From Candidatus Lindowbacteria bacterium RIFCSPLOWO2_12_FULL_62_27 (lineage in GTDB: Bacteria > Lindowbacteria > 2-12-FULL-62-27), in the NCBI GenBank assembly GCA_001784175.1, contig MFPR01000023.1, positions 1-49,605 on the forward strand: a stretch of 49,605 bases of DNA. The letters run 5' to 3'. The translations under genes were made by a program, and so were the position numbers. Positions 38,292 through 47,075 of the stretch are shown here, one piece after another. Numbering within the stretch: the stretch's first letter is position 1; each line of letters opens with the position of its first letter. Below the pieces are notes generated by a model. The model saw only the letters and a program-made list of their open reading frames with translations. It had not been told where the DNA came from and ran no database searches.

Positions 38292-38633
38292 TTAACCGAT
38301 CGCGATTCCTCCCGTTTCGCCGGTCCGGATCCGGATGCACTCCGGAAGGTCCAGCACGAAAATCTTGCCGTCGCCGATCTGACCCGTCCGCGCGCCGCCC
38401 ATGATGGCGTCGATGGTCGGCTTGACGAACGCCTCGTTCACGGCGATTTCCAGTTTCACCTTTTTCAGGAGGCTCCCGGCCTCCTTGTGGCTGCGGTACA
38501 CTTCCGAAATGCCCTTCTGACGTCCCCGCCCCAGGATATTCGAAACCGTGACAAGATGAATTTCCCTTTCCGTCAATCGGTCCAGCACCTCGTCCAGGCG
38601 GTCCGGCTGAATGACGGCCACGATGTATTTCAT
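38292..38633 (-). CDS. glnB: Nitrogen regulatory protein PII
   Basis: 113-aa PII signal protein that binds ATP/ADP and 2-oxoglutarate and controls Amt, glutamine synthetase modification or other nitrogen targets. The T-loop RQKGISEVYRSHKE has the same length as in E. coli GlnB, but position 51, the uridylylated Tyr in enterics, is Glu; Tyr46 is present. The B-loop/C-terminal signature TGQIGDGKIFVLDLPE and RIRTGETG is intact. It follows amt by 17 bases, the usual partner arrangement (glnK/amtB-like). I use glnB as a family name; glnK is equally possible. Confidence 0.93.
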   Translation of the reverse strand: MKYIVAVIQPDRLDEVLDRLTEREIHLVTVSNILGRGRQKGISEVYRSHKEAGSLLKKVKLEIAVNEAFVKPTIDAIMGGARTGQIGDGKIFVLDLPECIRIRTGETGGIAIG

Positions 38634-38650
38634 GCCCGATTCGCCTCCTT

Positions 38651-40006
38651 CTATTCCAGCAGCGTGTAGCCGGCCTCACGGTGTTGGGTGAGGTCGAGTC
38701 CGATGCGTTCATCCTGCTCGGCGGCCCGAAGGCCCACGAGGACGTCGACGAGTTTGAGGAGGATGTACGACACCACGAACGAGTAGACGGTCGTGACGAG
38801 AACGGCTTTGAGCTGAATCCATACCTGCGCGGCGTTTCCGTAGAAGAGCCCGTTGGCGCCGGCCGGATTGACGGCCTGGGTGGCGAAGAGACCGGTCGCG
38901 AGCGCGCCCCAGATTCCGCCGATCCCGTGGACCCCGAAGGCGTCCAGCGAGTCGTCATAGCCGAGCTTGACCTTCGCGAAGGCCACCATGAGATAGCAGA
39001 AGACGGCGGCGCCGATGCCGATCCAGATCGAGCCGATGGTGTTCACGAACCCGGCCGCGGGCGTGATGGCGACGAGTCCGGCCACCGCGCCGGTGATCAT
39101 GCCGAGCAGCGTCGGCCGCGCGTTGAACATCCAGTCGAGGAGCGCCCATGTGAATCCGGCCGCTGCCGCGGCCACGTGGGTCACGACGAAGGCGTTGGTG
39201 GCGAGTGCGCCGGCGCCGAGGGCCGAGCCGGCGTTGAATCCGAACCAGCCGAACCAGAGGAGGCCTGCGCCGAGGACGGCGAACGGCAGGCTGTGGGGCG
39301 GCGAGATCGCGTGCGGATATCCGATGCGCTTGCCCAGAACGAGGGCCGCCGCGAGCGCCGCGATTCCGGCGTTGATGTGCACCACCGTCCCGCCGGCGAA
39401 ATCAAGCGCCCCGGCCGTCCGCAAAAATCCCCCGACGCCCCACACCCAGTGGCAGACCGGATCGTAGACGAGGGTGGCCCATAAAAACGAAAACAGGCAG
39501 AATGCCGAGAATCTCATCCGCTCTGCAAACGCACCCAGAATCAGCGCGGGCGTGATGATGGCGAACATCGCCTGGAAAATCATGAACGCCTGGTGCGGGA
39601 TCGTGGCGGCATAGTCGGGATTGGGGCTGGCGCCGACCGACCGGAGCCCCACCCAGTCCAGGTTTCCGATGATCCCGTTCACGTCCGGCCCGAAGCAGAG
39701 ACTGTATCCGAACAGCACCCACTGGAGGCTGACCAGACAGATCATCATGAAGCACTGCATCAGGATCGACAGCACATTCTTGCGCCGGACCAGGCCGCCG
39801 TAGAAAAACGCCAACCCCGGCGTCATGAGCAGCACCATCGCCGAGCTGACCAGGACCCAAGCCGTGTCACCGGTGTCCACCGCGGGCGCCGCGGGGGCGG
39901 CCGCGGGCGCGGCAAGCTCATCCGCGGAAACATGCGTCGCGTAGACCACCATGGCCAGGAACACGACGAAGAACCAGAAGGGAAACCCAGTGACCAGCTT
40001 TTTCAT
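38651..40006 (-). CDS. amt: Ammonium transporter (Amt/MEP/Rh family)
   Basis: 451-aa polytopic inner-membrane protein with an N-terminal signal-like segment and an Ala/Pro-rich stretch, then about 11 hydrophobic helices starting TAWVLVSSAMVLLMTPGLAF. The twin pore histidines are recognisable in GGTVVHINAGIAAL and FGVHGIGGIWG. FFYGGLVRRKN and AFAERMRF are family signatures. The C-terminal tail (ERIGLDLTQHREAGY) is the region that couples the subunits and contacts PII. It lies between glnA (13 bases upstream) and glnB (17 bases downstream) in one operon. Confidence 0.96.
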   Translation of the reverse strand: MKKLVTGFPFWFFVVFLAMVVYATHVSADELAAPAAAPAAPAVDTGDTAWVLVSSAMVLLMTPGLAFFYGGLVRRKNVLSILMQCFMMICLVSLQWVLFGYSLCFGPDVNGIIGNLDWVGLRSVGASPNPDYAATIPHQAFMIFQAMFAIITPALILGAFAERMRFSAFCLFSFLWATLVYDPVCHWVWGVGGFLRTAGALDFAGGTVVHINAGIAALAAALVLGKRIGYPHAISPPHSLPFAVLGAGLLWFGWFGFNAGSALGAGALATNAFVVTHVAAAAAGFTWALLDWMFNARPTLLGMITGAVAGLVAITPAAGFVNTIGSIWIGIGAAVFCYLMVAFAKVKLGYDDSLDAFGVHGIGGIWGALATGLFATQAVNPAGANGLFYGNAAQVWIQLKAVLVTTVYSFVVSYILLKLVDVLVGLRAAEQDERIGLDLTQHREAGYTLLE

Positions 40007-40019
40007 GCGCGCATCTCCT

Positions 40020-41471
40020 TCAGCAGTCGTAATAGAGGTGGAACTCGGCCGGGTGCGGCCGCAGTTTCACAAAATCCGCCTCCTTCTTTCGCTTGTAGGA
40101 AATCCACGTCTCCAGAAGGTCCTCCGTGAACACGTCGCCCTTCAGCAGGAATTTGTGGTCTTTCTCCAGGTTCGACAGCGCCTCGTCGAGCGACCCCGGT
40201 ACCTGCGGGACTTTCGCCGCCTCCCCGGGCGACAGCTCGTAGATGTCCTTCTCCAGCGGCTTGCCCGGATCGATCTTGTTCTGAATCCCGTCGATCCCCG
40301 CCATGAGCAGCGCCGCAAACGCGAGGTAGCCGTTGCAGGACGGGTCGGGCGGCCGGTATTCGATTCGCTTCGACTTGGCCTCCGCCACCGGATCCATCGC
40401 CGTGTAGGTCGGAATCCGGACGGACGCGCTGCGGTTCCGTTTCGAGTACGCCAGATTCACGGGCGCCTCGTAGCCGGGCACCAGCCGCTTGTAGGAGTTG
40501 GTGGTGGGGCTGCAGAATCCGCAGAGGGCCGGCGCGTGTTTGAGGAGCCCGCCGACGTACCAGAGCGCGAGTTTCGACAGGCCGGCGTATCCCTTGGCGT
40601 CGTAGAAAAGGTTCGTGGCGCCCTTCCAGAGACTCTGGTGGGTGTGCATCCCGTTTCCGTTGTCGCCGAAAATGGGTTTCGGCATGAACGTGACGGTCTT
40701 CCCTCGCTCCCGCGCGATGTTCTTGACCATGTACTTGTACGCGATCAACTGATCCCCCGCCGCCGTCAGAGGCTTGGCGCCGAGACCCAGCTCGCACTGT
40801 CCCGCCGTCGCGACCTCGTGATGGTGCAGGTAACACGACACGATCCCGATCGCGCGGCATCGCAGCATCAAATCCGAGCGGAAGTCCTGCAGGGTGTCGA
40901 CCGGCGGGCACGGAAAGTATCCCTCCTTGTAGCGTACTTTGCTGCCGAGGTTGGGCTGTTCGTCCCGGCCGGTGTTCCAGACGCCCTCGCCGGAATCGAT
41001 CCGGTAGAAGGTGCCGTTGGTTCCAAGATCGTATTGAACATTATCGAATACGAAAAATTCCGCCTCCGGACCCCACAGGGTGCCGGTCGCGATGCCGGTC
41101 TTGGCCAGATACGCCTCGGCCTTCATCCCGACGTGCCGCGGATCCCGCGTGTAGAACCTCTCGCTGATCGGGTCCTTGATGTTGCAGATCAACACCAGGG
41201 TCGGATGTTTGAGCATGGGATCGATGAACGCCGAGTTCGGATCGGGCATGAGCAGCATGTCGGACTCGTGGATCGCCTGAAAGCCGCGAATGGACGATCC
41301 GTCAAACCCGACGCCGGCGGTGAACGTCTTTTCCGACAGCTCGCTGATGTGGTTCGACACGTGCTGCCAGGTGCCCAGAAGGTCGGTAAAGCGGTAGTCG
41401 ACGACCTCGGCCTTGGCCTTTCTCGCCATGGCAAGCGCGTCTTTCGGTGTTTTTTTGGTTGTCTTCTCCAT
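40020..41471 (-). CDS. glnA: Glutamine synthetase type I
   Basis: 483-aa enzyme making glutamine from glutamate, ammonia and ATP. ATG 41471 is chosen because AGGAGGG lies 10 bases upstream; the frame is open to 41513 but that would place the ribosome site inside the gene. Conserved segments: GFDGSSIRGFQAIHESDM, GPEAEFFVFD, LHHHEVATAGQCEL, FGDNGNGMHTHQSLW and NRSASVRIP. The adenylylation loop is present (Tyr in KDIYELSPGE), which marks the GSI-beta type and suggests covalent control, although no adenylyltransferase is in this window. It is followed by amt and glnB and preceded by an Lrp/AsnC regulator on the same strand. Confidence 0.97.
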   Translation of the reverse strand: MEKTTKKTPKDALAMARKAKAEVVDYRFTDLLGTWQHVSNHISELSEKTFTAGVGFDGSSIRGFQAIHESDMLLMPDPNSAFIDPMLKHPTLVLICNIKDPISERFYTRDPRHVGMKAEAYLAKTGIATGTLWGPEAEFFVFDNVQYDLGTNGTFYRIDSGEGVWNTGRDEQPNLGSKVRYKEGYFPCPPVDTLQDFRSDLMLRCRAIGIVSCYLHHHEVATAGQCELGLGAKPLTAAGDQLIAYKYMVKNIARERGKTVTFMPKPIFGDNGNGMHTHQSLWKGATNLFYDAKGYAGLSKLALWYVGGLLKHAPALCGFCSPTTNSYKRLVPGYEAPVNLAYSKRNRSASVRIPTYTAMDPVAEAKSKRIEYRPPDPSCNGYLAFAALLMAGIDGIQNKIDPGKPLEKDIYELSPGEAAKVPQVPGSLDEALSNLEKDHKFLLKGDVFTEDLLETWISYKRKKEADFVKLRPHPAEFHLYYDC

Positions 41472-41546
41472 TGAATCTGAACCCTCCTGTTGAGTTTTTG
41501 GTTGTGCCTTCACTGCCTGTATATGCGAATCGACGCCCGCCGGACC

Positions 41547-42053
41547 CTACGGCGGATCCGGCAGGCGCCGAATATTCTCTTTGATGACGTTCAAAATAAG
41601 CTGCGTTTCCGTCCGCTCCACGTGCGGCAGGGCCTGCAGGTATTTCAGAAACCGGTCGAGAATGCTGCGGTCCCGGAACCGCGCGATCACGGTGGCGTCG
41701 GTGCCGCCGGTGTGGTCGTAGACGGCGAACACGTGCGGATTTTCGGATACCCGCCGCTCGACCTCGAAGAGCTTGCCCTGCGTGACCTTGATCTGGATCA
41801 GGACGGAAAAGACGTAACCGAGTTTTTCGAAGTCGATCTGCGCGCGGGCGCCGTGGAAGACGCCCTCGCGTTCCAGGGTCCGCAGCCGGTGGGCCACGGT
41901 CGCCGTCGAGAGGCCCAGCCGCGCGGCGATCTGGCGGAAGGACATCCGCGCGTCCGCCAGGAGCACATCGACGATCCGGAGATCCTCCGGATCGACCGAT
42001 GCCGCCTCTTTCCCGTTTCGACCTGCCCGGTCCTTCCGTTTCCGACCCCTCAT
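41547..42053 (-). CDS. Lrp/AsnC family transcriptional regulator
   Basis: 168-aa DNA-binding protein. After a basic N-terminal extension (residues 1-20), a winged helix-turn-helix lies at about 22-70 (RMSFRQIAARLGLSTATVAH, then RLRTLEREGVFHGARA). The C-terminal RAM ligand-binding domain spans about 80-155 (VFAVYDHTGGTDATVIARFR). Members respond to amino acids or related metabolites. It lies 75 bases upstream of glnA on the same strand, so it probably controls its own operon of glnA-amt-glnB; this is inference from position. A strong promoter sits so close to its ATG that the transcript would have almost no leader. Confidence 0.9.
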   Translation of the reverse strand: MRGRKRKDRAGRNGKEAASVDPEDLRIVDVLLADARMSFRQIAARLGLSTATVAHRLRTLEREGVFHGARAQIDFEKLGYVFSVLIQIKVTQGKLFEVERRVSENPHVFAVYDHTGGTDATVIARFRDRSILDRFLKYLQALPHVERTETQLILNVIKENIRRLPDPP

Positions 42054-42062
42054 GGTCGCGGG

Positions 42063-42091
42063 AGAATACGTGCGTTTAGATCATTTGTCAA
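42063..42091 (-). promoter_or_regulatory. Sigma-70-like promoter of the lrp-glnA-amt-glnB operon
   Basis: On the minus strand TTGACA (42086-42091, full consensus) and TATTCT (42063-42068) are 17 bases apart. The -10 box ends nine bases before the ATG at 42053, so the transcript would be leaderless or nearly so. The A/T-rich stretch just upstream (42092-42135), with the interrupted inverted repeat TTTCA/TGAAA, is a candidate Lrp operator and also serves the divergent MFS gene. Confidence 0.6.
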
Positions 42092-42185
42092 GAAAAAAGT
42101 TAAATTTTTTGTCATTCGTTTCAAAATTCATGAAAACGGTGTCTAAATGTATGCGCGGGACGCCGGTTGACTTCGCCCTGCCCCA

Positions 42186-43559
42186 ATGCTAGACCTCGCC
42201 GTCATGATGGCAACGACAGAGCCGAAGGACGGCGAACTCAGGGAGAGGAGCCTCTTTTACTCGCTCCGCGACGGCATGGCATGGTCCGTCATGGTGGGAT
42301 TCGGCGACCACTATCTCGGCGCCTTTGCCCTGCTGCTTTTGGCGACCCCCTTTCAGATGGGCCTTTTGGTGGCGCTGCCGCCGATCACGGGCGCTCTGTT
42401 TCAGCTCTGGTCGGCCCGCCTGACGGACCGGAGCGGGCGGCGGCGGAACATCATCGTGACGTCGGCGGGACTGCAGAGCCTGGTGTGGATCCTGATCTTT
42501 CTTGTGCCGATGTCCGTCCCGCGCGAGTGGGCGGTGCCGTTCATGATTTTTTTCGTCGTCTGTTTCGTGGTCGGCGGCCATTTCACCGTGCCGCCCTGGT
42601 ACAGCTTGATGGGGGACCTGGTGGACCCGTCCCATCGGGGCGACTATTTCGGCCGGCGCAACCGGATCTGCCAGTTTTTCACGTTCGTTTCCGTCGGGCT
42701 GGCCGGGCTGGTCCTTCATTATTTTGAGAAACTCGGTCCCGGCGCCCGGCCGTACGGATTCATGGTCATTTTCGGCGTCGCCTGCGCGGCGCGGCTGATT
42801 TCGACGGTCTATCTGTCCCTTCAATACGAGCCGCCCTACGCGCCGCCGCCGAGGGAGAAACAGATCGGGTTTCCGGAATTTCTCCGGAGCCTGGGCAGCT
42901 CCAATTTCGGCCGGTTCGGCGTCTTCTCGGCCGCCATGAGTTTTGCCGTCCATCTTTCGGCGCCGTTTTTCGTGGTGTATCTGCTTCGCGATCTCGGATT
43001 GAATTACATCCGGTTCACGATCGTCACATCGATGGTGGTTCTGGCGCACATTCTGACCCTGGTCTTCTGGGGCCGGGCCGCGGACCGGTTCGGGAACAAG
43101 TGGGTCCTGACGACCTGCGGCCTGATCTTCAGCGTCGGTCCCCTGTGCCTGCCCCTCTCCACTGAATTCTGGTTCATAGTGGCGTTTCAGTTTGTCATGG
43201 CGGTGGCCGGCGCCGGCTTCAACCTCGCGAGCGCGAACTACCTGTTTGACGCCGCGCCGCCGCCCCAGCGCGCGCGATACGTCGCCTTCATTCACGTCTT
43301 GAACGCCTCCGGCGTTTTTCTGGGAGGCCTTGCGGGCGGATGGCTTGCCGGGCGGATGCCGCCGGCAATTGCGTGGGGCCCGGTCCATTTTAATCTTGCG
43401 TCGGGACTGCTCATGCTCTTTCTGATCTCCGGCCTCCTGCGTCTGGTCATCCTGGCGGCGTTCCGGTCCAGGTTTCAGGAGCTGCGGTCCGTCGATCCGG
43501 CGCCCCGGCCGGTTCATCTGTTCCGCCTGGCCGTCGTGGAGATGTTTTCGTTCAAATGA
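42186..43559 (+). CDS. MFS transporter, possible maltodextrin/sugar importer
   Basis: 457-aa inner-membrane protein of the major facilitator superfamily with about 12 hydrophobic helices. The loop between helices 2 and 3 has the MFS-type basic motif SARLTDRSGRRRN, repeated in degenerate form in the second half as GRAADRFGNKW. Its gene overlaps the next, a cytoplasmic GH13 amylase, by ATGA, which suggests that it imports the substrate of that enzyme. That substrate assignment is inference. The start may be ATG 42186, 42204 or 42207; none has a clear ribosome site. Confidence 0.85.
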   Translation: MLDLAVMMATTEPKDGELRERSLFYSLRDGMAWSVMVGFGDHYLGAFALLLLATPFQMGLLVALPPITGALFQLWSARLTDRSGRRRNIIVTSAGLQSLVWILIFLVPMSVPREWAVPFMIFFVVCFVVGGHFTVPPWYSLMGDLVDPSHRGDYFGRRNRICQFFTFVSVGLAGLVLHYFEKLGPGARPYGFMVIFGVACAARLISTVYLSLQYEPPYAPPPREKQIGFPEFLRSLGSSNFGRFGVFSAAMSFAVHLSAPFFVVYLLRDLGLNYIRFTIVTSMVVLAHILTLVFWGRAADRFGNKWVLTTCGLIFSVGPLCLPLSTEFWFIVAFQFVMAVAGAGFNLASANYLFDAAPPPQRARYVAFIHVLNASGVFLGGLAGGWLAGRMPPAIAWGPVHFNLASGLLMLFLISGLLRLVILAAFRSRFQELRSVDPAPRPVHLFRLAVVEMFSFK

Positions 43560-44914
43560 ACGCGATCAAGTGGCCGAACGAGGTCGTCTACCAGATTTTT
43601 CCGGACCGGTGGTGCAACGGCGATCCTTCGAACGATGTGCGAACCGGCGAATACGTCCGGCATGGCGAGCCGGTGCGGAAAAGCACGAGCGTCGCCCATC
43701 TCACGTCGCCGCGCCTGCACCAGCGGTGTTTTTATGGAGGAGACCTGGCGGGGATCATCCGGACCATTCCCTATCTGGTCGACCTCGGGGTCACTGTTGT
43801 GTATCTCACGCCGATTTTCTCTGCGGGAAGCACGCACAAATACGATGCCGACGACTATTTCACGATCGACCGGCACTTTGGCAGCCGGCAAGTGTATGAA
43901 GAGCTGGTTCGAGCCCTTCATGCGGCCGGAATCAAACTCGTGCTGGACGGCGTGTTCAACCACACATCGTTCGACCATCCGTGGTATCGGGACCCGGCGC
44001 GGCGCCGGCGGTTTTACTGCATGAAAACCCGCGAGGAGCCGATGACCTGGATGAACGGCCGGTCTCTTCCCAAACTGAATCCGGAGCGGCCCGAGGTTCA
44101 GCGTGAGCTTCTGCGGGTCATCGAGGCCTGGCCGGAGATTGACGGGTGGCGTCTGGACGCGGCGCATCTTTTGCCGGTGACGTTTCTCATAAAGCTGAAA
44201 CGGAAAGTGGAGTCCCTGGGCCGGACCCGCATCGTGATCATGGAGGACTGGACCGATTCGTCGGGGCATTTTCAGGACCGCATCTGCGACGGCGTGACGA
44301 ATTTCCTGTTTCGCGACGCCGTCGAGCGGTTCCTTGTGGAGGATTGTTCGCCGGAAACGCTGCTCAAACGGCTGTCGGCTTGGATTCACCGCTATCCATG
44401 GCCGAACGTCGTCCAGTCCTGGAACCTTCTCGACAATCACGACACCTTCCGGCTCTACAGCCGGGTCGGCCGGCAGACGGACCGGTTCAAAATCGCGCAG
44501 GTCCTGCAGTTCACGCTGCCGGGGACGCCCATGATCTATCAGGGCGACGAAATCGGAATGACGGGGAAAACCGATGCGGAGTCGCGTGCGCCGATGATCT
44601 GGGATCAGAGCCGCTGGAATGCGGAGATTCTGGCGCACACGCGGTTTCTGACCGGCCTTCGCCGCCGCCATCCGGTCCTGTCGCGCGGGCGGTGGCGGCC
44701 GCTGCTCGCCGTGAACGCGAATCGCGTTCTGGCCTATGAACGCCGCGCGCCCTCGGGGGCACGCGCGGTCGTCGCGATCAACGACGGCTACGCGCCGTTC
44801 GATCTGCGCCTTCCGCCGGTCCGGACGCGCATCCCGCCACATGCGTATGGTCTGTGGATTTCGGACGCCGGCGCCCGCGGGCGGCTGATCTGTTCGTGGC
44901 GAAAGGAGGGATGA
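43556..44914 (+). CDS. Cytoplasmic GH13 alpha-amylase / cyclomaltodextrinase-type enzyme
   Basis: 452-aa glycoside hydrolase with no signal peptide. Barrel start VVYQIFPDRWCNG, then LGVTVVYLTPIFSAGSTHKY (region I/V type), DGVFNHTS (region I), DGWRLDAAH with the catalytic Asp nucleophile, IVIMEDWTD with the Glu acid/base, and LLDNHDTFR with the third acidic residue. A short C-terminal beta domain follows. The YQIFPDRW start and small size fit neopullulanase, maltogenic amylase or cyclomaltodextrinase relatives lacking the N-terminal extra domain. It overlaps the MFS gene and the GGDEF gene by 4 bases each (ATGA), so the three are translationally coupled. Confidence 0.9.
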   Translation: MNAIKWPNEVVYQIFPDRWCNGDPSNDVRTGEYVRHGEPVRKSTSVAHLTSPRLHQRCFYGGDLAGIIRTIPYLVDLGVTVVYLTPIFSAGSTHKYDADDYFTIDRHFGSRQVYEELVRALHAAGIKLVLDGVFNHTSFDHPWYRDPARRRRFYCMKTREEPMTWMNGRSLPKLNPERPEVQRELLRVIEAWPEIDGWRLDAAHLLPVTFLIKLKRKVESLGRTRIVIMEDWTDSSGHFQDRICDGVTNFLFRDAVERFLVEDCSPETLLKRLSAWIHRYPWPNVVQSWNLLDNHDTFRLYSRVGRQTDRFKIAQVLQFTLPGTPMIYQGDEIGMTGKTDAESRAPMIWDQSRWNAEILAHTRFLTGLRRRHPVLSRGRWRPLLAVNANRVLAYERRAPSGARAVVAINDGYAPFDLRLPPVRTRIPPHAYGLWISDAGARGRLICSWRKEG

Positions 44915-45795
44915 CGTTGGCGGAGGAGGGAAAGGAGAAGGCTGCAGGCGAGGAGCTGGAGATCGTCGAGGACCTCGGCAAGGACGTCGTCGAGGTGCTG
45001 GCGATGGACAAGGTCGCGGACACGCCGGCGATTTCGGAGACGATCCGCCAGGCGGTCGAAAAGCGCGAGACCCGGCTTTTCCACGATCTTGTCTACGCCC
45101 TCTGCCAACTCGACCTGCCCGAAAAGCTCGCGCAGCAGCGGTGGGAGGAGATTCTGAAGCACAAGTACCTTATGAGCGAAAAGATGGGCCGGAACGTCGG
45201 CATTCACGTCGCGGCCCTCGACTATTTCCAGAACATCACCAAGGAACTCAAATACGTCACCATGATGGACGTCTACCGCTATCACCAGACGCAGCAGGAC
45301 GCGGTGACCGACTGGCTGACCGGGATATACTTGAAGAATCACTTCTACAATATATTGGAAAAGGAGATCACGAGAGCGCAGCGCCTCGATGACCGGCTGT
45401 CCGTCTTTTTCTTCGACATCGACCATTTCAAAATCTACAACGATACGCACGGCCATCTCGCCGGGGACGCGCTCCTCAAGGAATTTGTCGAAGTCGTGTC
45501 CGCGTCCATTCGGCACTACGACATCATCGCGCGGTACGGCGGAGAAGAGTTTGTGATCCTGTTTCCGTCGACGAACAAACCGACCGCGGCGAAGATCTCC
45601 AACCAGATCCGGCAACTGGTCGAAGATTACCCTTTCCCGGGCGAGATGGTGCTCCCGGCCCACGTCCTGACGATCTCGGGCGGCCTCGCGGAATTTCCGG
45701 TCGACGGCGCCGACGTCCAGACGCTGCTCGCCGCCGCCGACAAGGCGCTCTACCGGTCCAAACAGGAGGGCCGCAACCGGGTGACGGTGTGCTAG
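44911..45795 (+). CDS. GGDEF-domain diguanylate cyclase with novel helical N-terminus
   Basis: 294-aa soluble protein. The C-terminal GGDEF domain (about 125-294) has the active-site motif RYGGEEF and an RxxD product-inhibition site RHYD five residues before it, plus DIDHFKIYNDTHGHLAGD for metal and substrate, so c-di-GMP synthesis is expected. The N-terminal 120 residues are acidic then helical (ETIRQAVEKRETRLFHDLVY) and match no sensor family that I recognise. ATG 44911 overlaps the GH13 stop (ATGA); TTG 44917 has a better-spaced AGGAGG. It ends with a 4-base convergent overlap with purB. Its place in a sugar operon suggests that c-di-GMP output responds to glucan use. Confidence 0.88.
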   Translation: MTLAEEGKEKAAGEELEIVEDLGKDVVEVLAMDKVADTPAISETIRQAVEKRETRLFHDLVYALCQLDLPEKLAQQRWEEILKHKYLMSEKMGRNVGIHVAALDYFQNITKELKYVTMMDVYRYHQTQQDAVTDWLTGIYLKNHFYNILEKEITRAQRLDDRLSVFFFDIDHFKIYNDTHGHLAGDALLKEFVEVVSASIRHYDIIARYGGEEFVILFPSTNKPTAAKISNQIRQLVEDYPFPGEMVLPAHVLTISGGLAEFPVDGADVQTLLAAADKALYRSKQEGRNRVTVC

Positions 45796-47075
45796 ATTTT
45801 CCCCATCTTTCTGACTGCGTTTATCCAGAAAACCGATTCCGAAAAATCACGGAGTTCCACCGGAGGAAAAATTCTGCGCATGGTGGGATCGGCGCGGATG
45901 GCAGAGAGAAAATCCCGGCGAGTTTCGGCGGCCGTCAGGGCCAGCCGCTGGACGAGGTCGTAGGCGGCGTTGCGGGACCAGCCTTTGAGGACGAGTCGGT
46001 TCAGGATGTAGCCGCTCCAGTAGACGCCGCCCGCGCGGTTCAGATTCTCGCGGATCCGGGTTCCGTCGATCCGAAGGCCCTTCACGACCTTTTTCATGAG
46101 ATGCATCATGTAGTGGACGAGCGAGGTCTGGTCCGGCAGCGTGATACGTTCCGTGCTGCTGTTGGTGAGGTCCCGTTCGTGCCAGAGGGCGACCGTTTCC
46201 ATCTGCGCGATCGAGAGGCTGCGGACGATGCGGGCCAGGCCGCAGATGCGTTCGGACAGCATCGGGTTTTTCTTGTGCGGCATCGCCGACGATCCGCGCT
46301 GGCCTTTCCCGAAGCCTTCCTGAATTTCGCCGATTTCGGTTTGGTGGAGCATGCGGATTTCGAGCGCGAAGTGTTCGAGACTCGATGCGAGAAGCGCGAG
46401 GGCGGAGCTGACCTGCGCGAAGAGATCGCGGGGCAGGATCTGGGTGGCGTCGCGCGCGGGCTCCAACCCCAGCCGCCGGAGGACCCATGATTCGTCCTCC
46501 GGGCTGACAAAGACATTCATTCCGACCGCGCCCGAGAGTTTCCCCACGCGCGCCAATTCCCGGGTTTCGTCCAGATGGTTGAGCCGCCGGGCAAGTTCGG
46601 AATAATAGACATGGAATTTGTATCCAAGCGACATCGGCTCCGCGAAAACGCCGTGCGTGCGGCCCATGATGAGGACTTTGGCGTTGGCGCGGATCAGCGG
46701 CCGAATGTCCGCCAGAAGTTCCCGTCCCGACCGCACAATCTCGCGGAGGGCATCCTGGACGGTGAGGCTGAGCGCCGTATCGACCACATCCGAGGATGTG
46801 AGTCCGAAATGAATCCACCGTCCCGCCGGCCCAATCGATTCTTCGACGTTGGTGACGAAGGCGATCACGTCATGCTGAAGTTGTTCCTCCAGCCGCGCGA
46901 TCTTGCTTGGAGAAAAGCGGGCCTTTCGGACGATCCGGCGTCGCTCGGCGGCCGAAACGATTTTTTTCCGGTGCAATAAATCAATGACGGCGAGTTCCAC
47001 CCGCAGCCAAGTCCGGAATTTATGCCCGTCGCTCCACAGCGTTTTCAGCGGCTCCAGCCAATAGCGTTCGATCAT
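45792..47075 (-). CDS. purB: Adenylosuccinate lyase
   Basis: 427-aa fumarase/aspartase-superfamily enzyme acting twice in purine synthesis: SAICAR to AICAR, and adenylosuccinate to AMP. Conserved regions: HDVIAFVTNVEE and IHFGLTSSDVVDTAL in the N-terminal half, GRTHGVFAEPM with a catalytic His, and the signature GSSAMPHKKNPMLSERI on the flexible loop that carries the catalytic Ser. The length is normal. Its start overlaps the purN stop by 4 bases (ATGA), making purM-purN-purB a translationally coupled operon. The 3' end overlaps the GGDEF gene by 4 bases. Confidence 0.96.
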   Translation of the reverse strand: MIERYWLEPLKTLWSDGHKFRTWLRVELAVIDLLHRKKIVSAAERRRIVRKARFSPSKIARLEEQLQHDVIAFVTNVEESIGPAGRWIHFGLTSSDVVDTALSLTVQDALREIVRSGRELLADIRPLIRANAKVLIMGRTHGVFAEPMSLGYKFHVYYSELARRLNHLDETRELARVGKLSGAVGMNVFVSPEDESWVLRRLGLEPARDATQILPRDLFAQVSSALALLASSLEHFALEIRMLHQTEIGEIQEGFGKGQRGSSAMPHKKNPMLSERICGLARIVRSLSIAQMETVALWHERDLTNSSTERITLPDQTSLVHYMMHLMKKVVKGLRIDGTRIRENLNRAGGVYWSGYILNRLVLKGWSRNAAYDLVQRLALTAAETRRDFLSAIRADPTMRRIFPPVELRDFSESVFWINAVRKMGKI

